DNA from: Phycisphaerae bacterium
GTDB taxonomy: Bacteria; Planctomycetota; Phycisphaerae; UBA1845
Length of the DNA: 5,691 nucleotides
Direction of reading: 5' to 3'
Assembly (NCBI GenBank): GCA_028277545.1
Contig: JANQGB010000166.1
Coordinates: 1-5,691, forward strand
The notes below the pieces were generated by a model, which was given only the letters and a program-made list of their open reading frames with translations, was not told where the DNA came from and made no database searches. This document shows, piece after piece, positions 1 through 5,691 of the stretch (positions are counted from its first letter, which is position 1; the number at the start of each line of letters is the position of its first letter). The position numbers and the translations under genes were made by a program.

Positions 1-1021
1 AACACATAGCCAGGAAGTGCAGGGCCAGCCCGGCGGTGAGCACGACATAGGAACTGCTCCAGATCTTCTTGTTGGTCGGAAACCCGTAGTCCATGCAGAA
101 GCCGAGCAGCAGCGCCAGGTTGGCCATAAAGAAGAGCTGGACTGCCGTCTCGCGCTTGTCGCGCGGGGACTGGAGCCAGTCACCTGTCAGAACGCCAAGC
201 AGCAACGTAGCCACGGCGGGCAGCGTGCTGAGGATGCCCTCCGGGTCCGGGCGCTCACCGTAGAGGTGCGTACCAAGCAGCTTGACGTCGATCCAGTCGT
301 GCAGCAGACCCTCCGCTCCGGTCACTGTGGCCGCGAATCCCTCTGGCGGTGACACGAATCGCACCACGAGCCAGTAGCCCAACAGGATCGCGGCCACGCT
401 GACCACTCGGCCCCGCGCCCCGCAAGTCAGCACGATCAATGATGCCGCCAGGTAGCAGACTGCGATACGCTGCAGCACACCGGGCACACGTAACCGGGTG
501 GCCTCGAAGTGTCCATAATCCAGCAGGAAGTAGGCCACCGCGGCTGTGATCAATAACCAGGCACCACACTTCCGGAAGCGGGCCCACCCAGCCTTACCGA
601 GAGAGAGGACGGGACGATCCAGGTAGAGCACGGATAGCCCGATTATCATCAGTACGAAGGGGCCGATCAGCCGGAGATCGGGAAACCCGTACATGATCAG
701 GCCCAGCATGAACAGGATGATGGCCCGGCGAACCACCTGGGCCAGCAAATCTGTCCTGGCGTGCCCCTGCTCCAGGCGGCGCCTGAAGGAGAAGGCCATC
801 GACACGCCCACAATGAACAGGAAGAACGGGAATACCAGGTCGGTTGGTGTCCAACCGTGCCACTTGGCGTGCCTCAGCGGTGGATAGATGTTACGCCAAC
901 TGCCGGGATTGTTGACCAGGATCATGCCCGCGATGGTGATGCCGCGGAACGCATCCAACGACATCAGGCGCGACGCACGAATGCCGGGCTGCTGCTCGCT
1001 GATGTCGGCCTCAGCCGCCAT
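1..1021 (-). CDS. HGSNAT/NagX-family transmembrane acyltransferase (COG4299, DUF5009-type), C-terminus cut by window edge
   Basis: I read 340 codons from an ATG at 1021 down to base 2 with no stop, so the 3' end lies beyond the left edge; bacterial relatives are usually somewhat longer (about 360-400 residues). Family signatures visible: RLMSLDAFRGITIAGMILVN at 18-37, HAKWHGWTPTDLVFPFF at 51-67, RVPGVLQRIAVCY at 178-190, DPEGILSTLPA at 259-269 and NKKIWSSSYVVLTAG at 317-331. About ten hydrophobic segments can be picked out by eye. In human heparan-alpha-glucosaminide N-acetyltransferase the same blocks occur, and the histidine before A-x-W-x-G is the proposed acetyl-accepting residue; here it is His51. 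Known for the family: acetyl-CoA on the cytoplasmic side, acetylation of glucosamine amino groups on the other side. The bacterial substrate is not shown by sequence. A GGGAGG Shine-Dalgarno sequence 12 bases upstream supports the start. It is divergent from the GH9 gene. Confidence 0.93.
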   Translation of the reverse strand, partial: MAAEADISEQQPGIRASRLMSLDAFRGITIAGMILVNNPGSWRNIYPPLRHAKWHGWTPTDLVFPFFLFIVGVSMAFSFRRRLEQGHARTDLLAQVVRRAIILFMLGLIMYGFPDLRLIGPFVLMIIGLSVLYLDRPVLSLGKAGWARFRKCGAWLLITAAVAYFLLDYGHFEATRLRVPGVLQRIAVCYLAASLIVLTCGARGRVVSVAAILLGYWLVVRFVSPPEGFAATVTGAEGLLHDWIDVKLLGTHLYGERPDPEGILSTLPAVATLLLGVLTGDWLQSPRDKRETAVQLFFMANLALLLGFCMDYGFPTNKKIWSSSYVVLTAGLALHFLAMC

Positions 1022-1033
1022 TGTGGCCGCTGA

Positions 1034-1039
1034 CCTCCC
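1034..1039 (-). promoter_or_regulatory. Ribosome binding site of the acyltransferase gene
   Basis: GGGAGG on the minus strand, 12 bases before the ATG at 1021. The spacing is slightly long but the match to the 16S tail is good, and the family's N-terminal motif begins about 18 residues after this ATG, as expected. Confidence 0.55.
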
Positions 1040-1058
1040 GACGCGGGGGCGATGCCGT

Positions 1059-1085
1059 GTTATCACCCGTCAGGCTGGTGAACAA
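1059..1085 (-). promoter_or_regulatory. Candidate sigma70-type promoter for the acyltransferase gene
   Basis: Minus strand: TTGTTC (1085-1080) and GATAAC (1064-1059), 15 bases apart. The -10-like box matches the consensus at 4 of 6 positions, the -35-like box at 3 of 6, and the spacer is short. Placement is sensible: transcription would start near 1052, about 30 bases before the start codon and just ahead of the Shine-Dalgarno sequence. Promoter consensus in planctomycetes is poorly established, so this is a weak call. Confidence 0.25.
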
Positions 1086-1288
1086 GTGGGCGCCGGCGCG
1101 CCTTACCGACCCCGACTGATCGTACCGTCTTCAGCCGGGCTCGCAAACACCTGTTCCAGACGCCCGCGCCGGAGGTCGGCCGGCGTTGCCAGACACGGTT
1201 GGACAGGTCACGCCGCCAGGCTTATGGTCCTGCTTATCCGGCTGGCCACGCCCTCACCGGCAGGACGCAGTCGGTGGACTGATCTGAC

Positions 1289-1294
1289 AAGGCG
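1289..1294 (+). promoter_or_regulatory. Weak ribosome binding site deciding the GH9 start
   Basis: AAGGCG lies 7 bases before the ATG at 1302. It is a partial Shine-Dalgarno match only, but it fits the position at which a signal peptide begins. No competing in-frame upstream start yields family-like sequence. Confidence 0.4.
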
Positions 1295-1301
1295 ACACGA
1301 A

Positions 1302-2948
1302 ATGAAGCGACGACTCATGCGATGGCGATGGGCGTACCGGCTCGTGATACCGGCGGCGGTTGTCGGTGCGGTGCCGCTGGCCGCGGCCGGCCAGTCCACC
1401 TGGATCAGGGCAAATCAGATAGGCTATCTGCCGGACGACCCGAAGATTGCGTTGCTCTCCAGCGAACAGCCGTTGGAAGGCGAATTCACTGTTGGAGACT
1501 TCAGGGGCAGGATCGGGCCAGACCAAGGCGCCTGGGGGCCGTTTGCGCACAACTACCGGTTGGATTTCTCCGACCTGCGCCAGCCCGGCCGCTATGTCGT
1601 GCAGTTCGGCAGGGTATCCTCGCTGCCCTTCAGCATCGCGGACAAGGTGTACACGCCCGCGCTTCAGCACCTGCTGTCCTTCATGCACCTCCAGCGATGT
1701 GGTGACAATCCCGTCACCGGCAAGAAGTGCCACGCCGAGGATGCCATCGATGTCGTTACCGGCCAGCGCCGCGACCTGCGGGGTGGCTGGCACGACGCCG
1801 GCGACCGCCTCAAACACATGATCACCACGTCGTATTGCGTCGCGGCGTTGTTCCTGGGTGATGCGAAGGAAGAAGCCCGCTACGGCGCCGATCTGCTGGT
1901 CAGGATTCACCCCGACCCGGATACGATCTATGTCCAGATTGGTGACGACCGCGACCATCTGCCGCCCAACACGCTCTGGCACGACGATCAGAGCGACTAC
2001 GGCTGGGGCCCCGGCGGACCGCGCGCCGCTTGGCCGGCTACTGGGAAGCCGCAAGGCCCCAAGTACCTGAACGAATCGACCGGGCTGGCCAGCCTGGCCG
2101 GTCGAACAGCGGCAGCCTTGGCACTGGCGGGTAACATCGAGAAGGCTGAATCTCTCTACCGACTGGCGCAGAAGCACCCCGGCTGTGCCATGTCGGTACC
2201 TGTGCGGGCACCGTACTATTACGGCGAGAGCACGTTCTACGACGATCTCGAGTGGGCGGCGACCGAACTCTATATTGCCACCCGCAAGCCTGCATACCTG
2301 AAACAGGCCGTAGAGTACGCCCACCTGGCAGGCGAGAGTAAATGGATGGGCAGCCTGCGTCACGGTCACTACGAGTTCTTTCCCTACGTTAACCTCGCTC
2401 ATTGGCGACTGCACCCGCACGCAGACCCGGAGACGCGCCAGGCACTGGCCGGCTACTACCGCGCCGGCTTGCAGCGCGTAAAAGAGCTGGCCCGCAAGAA
2501 CCCCTACCGTCTCGGCACGCCGCTGGTCTGGTGCTCCACCAACGACGTGGTAGCAGCGGCCACGCAGGCGCTGCTCTACGAGCGAATGACGGGCGACCGC
2601 CAGTTTCGCTCGCTGGCCGCCGAGGCGCGCGACTGGATCTTCGGACGCAATCCGTGGGGCGTCTCGTTCGTAATCGGCGTACCCGCGTCCGGAGACGCGG
2701 CGAGCAAACCGCACCACCTGTTCTGGAAGCTCAAGAAGCACCTGCCGGTCGGTGGTCTGGTGGACGGCCCGGTATACAAGGACATCAACGACAGCCTGAA
2801 GTTTTCCGAGTTCACCGGCGCCCGTCTGGATCGGTTTCAGTCCGAAGTGGGCGTGTACCACGACGTGTTCGAGGACTTCTCCACCAATGAGCCGATCATC
2901 GACGGAACGGTCTCCTTGCTGCTGCTGCTGAGCCTGTGGCAAGAGTGA
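1302..2948 (+). CDS. Secreted glycoside hydrolase family 9 enzyme with N-terminal CelD_N domain
   Basis: A 548-residue protein, complete. Residues 1-31 are a signal peptide: basic KRR and RWRWAYR, a hydrophobic stretch, likely cleavage after AAAG or AAA before QS. Residues 33-112 form a CelD_N immunoglobulin-like domain (IRANQIGYLPDDPK, then WGPFAHNYRLDFSDLRQPGRY). The (alpha/alpha)6 catalytic domain follows. GGWHDAGD at 161-168 carries the two aspartates of the catalytic base motif, Asp168 being the probable base. GRNPWGVSFVIG (448-459) plus Pro-His-His (470-472) is the family's histidine signature. Asp521, Asp525 and Glu530 in DVFEDFSTNEP form the terminal motif, Glu530 being the probable acid. 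All key residues are present, so it is probably active. Cys133, Cys143 and His144 resemble the CelD zinc site. No carbohydrate-binding module, dockerin or sorting tail is seen. GH9 holds endoglucanases, cellobiohydrolases and exo-beta-glucosaminidases; the neighbouring deacetylase and acetyltransferase favour an amino-sugar substrate, by inference only. Confidence 0.95.
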   Translation: MKRRLMRWRWAYRLVIPAAVVGAVPLAAAGQSTWIRANQIGYLPDDPKIALLSSEQPLEGEFTVGDFRGRIGPDQGAWGPFAHNYRLDFSDLRQPGRYVVQFGRVSSLPFSIADKVYTPALQHLLSFMHLQRCGDNPVTGKKCHAEDAIDVVTGQRRDLRGGWHDAGDRLKHMITTSYCVAALFLGDAKEEARYGADLLVRIHPDPDTIYVQIGDDRDHLPPNTLWHDDQSDYGWGPGGPRAAWPATGKPQGPKYLNESTGLASLAGRTAAALALAGNIEKAESLYRLAQKHPGCAMSVPVRAPYYYGESTFYDDLEWAATELYIATRKPAYLKQAVEYAHLAGESKWMGSLRHGHYEFFPYVNLAHWRLHPHADPETRQALAGYYRAGLQRVKELARKNPYRLGTPLVWCSTNDVVAAATQALLYERMTGDRQFRSLAAEARDWIFGRNPWGVSFVIGVPASGDAASKPHHLFWKLKKHLPVGGLVDGPVYKDINDSLKFSEFTGARLDRFQSEVGVYHDVFEDFSTNEPIIDGTVSLLLLLSLWQE

Positions 2949-2962
2949 TCCCGCAGGACGAC

Positions 2963-2989
2963 CTCGGGCGGCCGAGTGTCGCTCACTCG
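2963..2989. terminator. Overlapping hairpins between convergent genes, possible bidirectional terminator
   Basis: Two perfect inverted repeats lie in and just past the 34-base gap. CTCGG (2963-2967) pairs with CCGAG (2972-2976) across a 4-base loop. CGAGTG (2973-2978) pairs with CACTCG (2984-2989) across 5 bases and covers the deacetylase stop codon. They share bases 2973-2976, so they cannot both form. Neither is followed by a T-run on either strand, so this is not a standard Rho-independent terminator. Confidence 0.3.
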
Positions 2990-3846
2990 TGCTTGCGGGC
3001 CTGCACGGGCAGCATCTCGTCCATGCGCAGGAAGCGATAGCCGCGGCCGGATAACTCGTCGATCAACGGTCCGACCTGGTGATGCATCTTGTCCGCCCGC
3101 AGAGATCCCAGATGCAGCAGGAGCAGGAATCCGTTCAGTCCGCCGCTGGTCTCACGCTCGAACTTCAGGATGTCGGCGAGGATAACTTCGGACGACACGA
3201 AACCTGCATGTCCTTCCGGTATCCAGTCGCGATTGGATCCCGTGCCCGGCGTGAAGTTCACTAGCGCGATCCCCATCTTCCGGGACCACAGAACCTGCTC
3301 GGTGTTGTACCACTCGTACGGCGGCACGAAGTAGACAGTCTGGCCGGAGCCCAAGGCCTCCAGGCGCCGCAAGTCGGCAATGTTCTTGTGCAGATCGGCC
3401 CGGAAAAAACTCTCGGTTACCAGCGACTTTGCGCGGTCCTCCCAGGCACAATACAGCGGATGCGAATCGGAGTGCGGCCCCACGTAGTGGTCTTCCGCCA
3501 CCATTCGTCTTACGAAGCGCCTATGCTCGGGTTGTGCCAGAAAGCTGCCCGTCAGGAAGAACGAAGCTCGGATACCAGCTCGGCGCAGCGCATCGAGAAT
3601 GTGGCCCGAGCCTTCGCCATAGTCCCCGCCGGTGAAGATGAGGGCGATGTCCTTGTACGCGGCGTCACCGCGGACTATGCCTCCGTGGTCATACGTCCAC
3701 CGTGAGTTGCGTTCCGTGGCAACCGCGGGTGCCCTGCCGGCAGGCGCACATCCACATGCCAGGAGCAGGGTGCCGGTTGCGGCCACCCTGGCGCTGAATT
3801 GCAGCGGCCTGACATTCCGAGTCCTGGCGGGAGGAACTACCGGCAT
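2983..3846 (-). CDS. NodB-superfamily polysaccharide deacetylase-like lipoprotein with divergent catalytic motifs
   Basis: A 287-residue protein. The N-terminus has a hydrophobic stretch ending in LLLAC, so Cys31 is a plausible lipidation site; the 20-residue n-region is long. A NodB-like fold spans about 66-280. Motif 1 is TGGDYGEG at 72-79, where the family norm is TFDDG. Then come ASFFLTG (94-100) and motif 2 HSDSHP (125-130), with metal-ligand histidines 125 and 129. Motif 3 is FVPPYEWYN (173-181) in place of RxPYG. NFTPGTGSNRDW (197-208) and motif 5 LLLLHLGS (241-248), with His245, follow. Asp75 with His125 and His129 would keep the Asp-His-His metal triad, but the usual catalytic-base aspartate position is Gly74. 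Known family role: metal-dependent removal of N- or O-acetyl groups from glycans. The gene is convergent with GH9 and on the same strand as the toroid gene upstream. Activity and substrate are unproven. Confidence 0.88.
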   Translation of the reverse strand: MPVVPPARTRNVRPLQFSARVAATGTLLLACGCAPAGRAPAVATERNSRWTYDHGGIVRGDAAYKDIALIFTGGDYGEGSGHILDALRRAGIRASFFLTGSFLAQPEHRRFVRRMVAEDHYVGPHSDSHPLYCAWEDRAKSLVTESFFRADLHKNIADLRRLEALGSGQTVYFVPPYEWYNTEQVLWSRKMGIALVNFTPGTGSNRDWIPEGHAGFVSSEVILADILKFERETSGGLNGFLLLLHLGSLRADKMHHQVGPLIDELSGRGYRFLRMDEMLPVQARKHE

Positions 3847-3854
3847 GGCGTACG

Positions 3855-3861
3855 CTCCTTT
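3855..3861 (-). promoter_or_regulatory. Strong ribosome binding site of the deacetylase gene
   Basis: AAAGGAG on the minus strand, 8 bases before the ATG at 3846. This near-ideal Shine-Dalgarno sequence fixes the start and implies the gene is translated independently of the toroid gene, whose stop codon is about 130 bases upstream. Confidence 0.8.
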
Positions 3862-3989
3862 CCTGCGGTTAAGGTTCGCCGCTCAGCATGGCAGCCAGCA
3901 GGCTGATGAGCAAGCGATCGTGCCGGTAATTCGAGCCCTGGCCGCGCCGGCGCTACGGCGTTCGTCGACGCGCCTGTCTGTAAGACCCC

Positions 3990-5691
3990 TCAAACGTCGT
4001 CGACGGGGGAATCCGGCGCCAGCCTGATGCGCACGTTGACGAACTCGAAGTCGTCCAGATCGCCCCGGCAGCGCACGGCTTGAATCTGCAGACTGTTGGT
4101 CCCCTCCCGGAGCAGGTCGGCATCGAACCGGGCGGTGAATTCGCCGAAGCTGCCGTCGGCGGGCGAATCGTCGAGTCGGCTGCGGAGTAGCTCGCCGTTG
4201 ATGCGAATGCGGTGCGGACACTGGACGCCTTTGGCCAGCAGAACGATCTCGGCCGTGCCGGAACATGCAGCCAGTTGACCGGGGTCTATTGCGAAATGGG
4301 TGGTAAGCGCTGAGCCCTCAGTGCTTCTCTGGAACTGGCTGTTCACCCGTCCGGTAAAGGCATCGTTGCCGAGGTGATGCACTTGCGGATCCGGTTCGAG
4401 GGCGATCACCAGGCGGTCCCGCGGATGAAGCTCGAAGTCGAGCGTCATGGTCCGACCGGCCAGAGCTATCGTGGCCACGTTGACCGCCTCGGGCGTGTAT
4501 CCATCCAGGGAGGCGGACAGGGCGAAGTAGTCAGGCACGTCAGGCGCCGACAGGTGATACTGGCCGTCACCGTCCGCGTCGGCAGTCGCGGGCGACCTGT
4601 CCGGCAAGTCCAACCTGACGGTGGCACCCGGCAACGGGCGACCGGTGGCGGCATCGGTCACCCGGCCGCGAATGGTGCCTATAGCGTCCGCCGGACTTTC
4701 GATGTCGTAGAGCGGCAGATAGCGATAATAGACCTCGAGCATCAGCGTGCATAGCGCGGTCTGATACACGCGGCCCGCGGTCGGCGCCCATTTGCCAGCC
4801 GGTTCCCAACTGCCGGCGCGGGGCCCACGCTTCTCCTGATGCGGCAGCAACTGCCCGGTCAAGGCATGATTCCATCGCTCCCAGGCCTGGCCGCCCTGCT
4901 GGAACATGGCCAGCGTGGCGTAGTACCAGTAGTAGGTGTCCAGATACGAATCCCAGTCCGGCAGGCTCTGGGACAGGATGGCGGCCGAGGCCTGCATGCG
5001 GGGCTCGTCGGGCCGGCGCCCGAGGAGGTGTTGCACGAACATCCCTTCGGCGGTCATGGCCAGGTTCGGCGGCCTGCCCGGCTGATAGGCGTAGGAACCC
5101 GTCGGGCCGCGATTGGCCGGGCTGCCCACCAGTTCCAGCCAGGCAGCGGCGGCGGCAAAGGAATCGGCCGACACGTCCACGCCGGCCAGTTGGGCGCTCT
5201 TCAGTGCCATTATCTGCCACCCAAGCACCGACGTATCGCCGGGCTGGCCGGGGTCGTAGCGCCAGCCGCCGATAGAACGGTCTCGGGCTGCGTCGATGAA
5301 TTGAGCGGCGCGGCGCACGGGGTCGACCAGGTCCGGATCGCCGGTCATGCCCAACGCTTCGGACACGGCAATAGCGGCGATTCCCTGGCTGTACATCGTT
5401 TCGCCGTCCCGCAGGTCTCCTTCAGGCGTCTGCCCGTCGACCAGCCAACTCAGACCCCGGTCAACCGTGTCGCGATAGGGTCCGTCCCTGGTGTGCGTAT
5501 GGTCCGCCCCCAGAAAGCAGAGCAACGACAGTCCGGTCAGGGCGACGTCAACGTCGACCGCCGTCTCGCCGCCGCACCCTCCGCAGGCTGCATCGAATTC
5601 TTCCCCGTCCCAGCGCCCGTCGGGGCTCTGGTGATCCGCCAACCAGCGCAGGGCGAGCGCTACCGCCCGTTCGGTTTGCTCGCTGCCGCCT
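3990..5691 (-). CDS. Prenyltransferase/squalene-cyclase-like alpha/alpha-toroid protein with C-terminal beta domains, N-terminus cut by window edge
   Basis: The frame is open to the right edge: the 566 visible codons begin at 5690 with GGSEQTERAVALALRWL, so the true start lies outside and the in-frame TTG at 5642 is not the start. Residues 1 to about 328 (numbered from 5690) are a toroid of helical hairpins with QW-like turns: HQSPDGRW (20-27), MYSQGIAAIAVSEALGMTGD (99-118), GGWRYDPGQPGDTSVLGWQI (141-160), AMTAEGMF (211-218), YYWYYATLAMFQ (253-264), RVYQTALCTLMLEVYYRYLP (307-326). This pattern is typical of planctomycete proteins labelled prenyltransferase/squalene oxidase repeat. I find no squalene-cyclase DxDD catalytic motif in the visible part, so cyclase activity is doubtful. 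Residues 338-421 look like a carboxypeptidase-regulatory (CarboxypepD_reg) beta-sandwich: GTIRGRVTDAATGRPLPGA, then DADGDGQYHLSAP. Residues about 425-560 are beta-rich and end in LREGTNSLQIQ and DDFEFVNVRIRL, resembling a jelly-roll ligand-binding domain. Extracytoplasmic location is likely but the signal region is missing. Function unknown. Confidence 0.85.
   Translation of the reverse strand, partial: GGSEQTERAVALALRWLADHQSPDGRWDGEEFDAACGGCGGETAVDVDVALTGLSLLCFLGADHTHTRDGPYRDTVDRGLSWLVDGQTPEGDLRDGETMYSQGIAAIAVSEALGMTGDPDLVDPVRRAAQFIDAARDRSIGGWRYDPGQPGDTSVLGWQIMALKSAQLAGVDVSADSFAAAAAWLELVGSPANRGPTGSYAYQPGRPPNLAMTAEGMFVQHLLGRRPDEPRMQASAAILSQSLPDWDSYLDTYYWYYATLAMFQQGGQAWERWNHALTGQLLPHQEKRGPRAGSWEPAGKWAPTAGRVYQTALCTLMLEVYYRYLPLYDIESPADAIGTIRGRVTDAATGRPLPGATVRLDLPDRSPATADADGDGQYHLSAPDVPDYFALSASLDGYTPEAVNVATIALAGRTMTLDFELHPRDRLVIALEPDPQVHHLGNDAFTGRVNSQFQRSTEGSALTTHFAIDPGQLAACSGTAEIVLLAKGVQCPHRIRINGELLRSRLDDSPADGSFGEFTARFDADLLREGTNSLQIQAVRCRGDLDDFEFVNVRIRLAPDSPVDDV

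Larger units (their letters stand above)
1022..1301. other. Divergent intergenic region between acyltransferase and GH9 genes
   Basis: The 280 bases hold the 5' ends of two divergent genes and no credible coding sequence. An open frame in phase with the GH9 gene runs through it only because the DNA is GC-rich. Plus-strand promoter candidates are weak: TTGGAC (1199-1204) and TATGGT (1223-1228), 18 bases apart. A perfect 6-bp inverted repeat, CGCCGG (1167-1172) and CCGGCG (1180-1185) with a 7-base loop, is present but could be chance at this base composition. I see no recognisable operator or riboswitch. Confidence 0.6.

Noticed and set aside
255..863. Two shorter minus-strand open frames overlapping the acyltransferase region
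   Set aside because: They are out of frame with the conserved HGSNAT/NagX motifs and give low-complexity Arg/Gly/Pro-rich peptides.
888..1301. Upstream extension of the GH9 reading frame giving a 686-residue protein
   Set aside because: The extra 138 codons overlap the acyltransferase gene antisense and show no family similarity. The signal peptide begins at the ATG at 1302.
2916..2930. CTG repeat encoding a leucine run near the GH9 C-terminus
   Set aside because: Only four CTG units within the normal hydrophobic last helix of GH9; no sign of phase variation.
1254..2942. A 562-codon open frame antisense to the GH9 gene
   Set aside because: It mirrors the GH9 codons, with a glutamine run being the reverse of the leucine codons, and has no recognisable domain. 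Long antisense frames are expected in GC-rich genes.
3945..3960. Hairpin CGCCG/CGGCG downstream of the toroid stop as a terminator
   Set aside because: The stem is only 5 bp with a 6-base loop and no T-run on the minus strand; too likely by chance at this GC content.
3963..4003. Repeated GTCGACG words on both sides of the toroid stop region
   Set aside because: Short, self-complementary GC-rich words with no regular spacing or link to a mobile element.
5640..5642. TTG as start codon of the toroid protein
   Set aside because: The frame stays open to the window edge with family-like sequence (TERAVALALRWLADHQ) upstream, so the TTG is an internal leucine.

Overview
This GC-rich window (about 64% G+C by eye) looks like a chromosomal fragment of a planctomycete or closely related PVC-type bacterium. 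The best taxonomic hint is the protein at the right end, a prenyltransferase/squalene-cyclase-like alpha/alpha-toroid of a type abundant in Planctomycetota. The organism call is from remembered family features, not a database search.

Layout, left to right. (1) Minus strand, cut by the left edge: the N-terminal 340 residues of a multi-pass membrane acyltransferase of the HGSNAT/NagX (COG4299, DUF5009-type) family. It opens toward the left edge and has no stop in the window. (2) A 280-bp divergent intergenic region with candidate promoters. (3) Plus strand: a complete secreted glycoside hydrolase family 9 enzyme with an N-terminal CelD_N immunoglobulin-like domain (1302-2948). (4) Minus strand, convergent with it after only 34 bp: a probable lipoprotein of the polysaccharide deacetylase (NodB) superfamily with an unusual first motif (2983-3846). 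(5) Minus strand, 143 bp upstream of the deacetylase and cut by the right edge: the toroid protein, carrying a carboxypeptidase-regulatory-like beta domain and a C-terminal beta-rich domain (3990-5691).

How they may work together: three of the four genes encode functions that could act outside the cytoplasm on one amino-sugar glycan. The NodB-like lipoprotein could remove N-acetyl groups. The GH9 enzyme, from a family that includes exo-beta-glucosaminidases as well as cellulases, could cleave the chain. The HGSNAT-like membrane protein could acetylate released or terminal glucosamine using acetyl-CoA from the other side of the membrane. This deacetylate, cleave, re-acetylate model is inference from gene neighbourhood and family knowledge. 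A plain beta-glucan role for the GH9 remains possible. The toroid protein has no evident place in that scheme.

No tRNA, rRNA, CRISPR array, insertion sequence or attachment site was seen.
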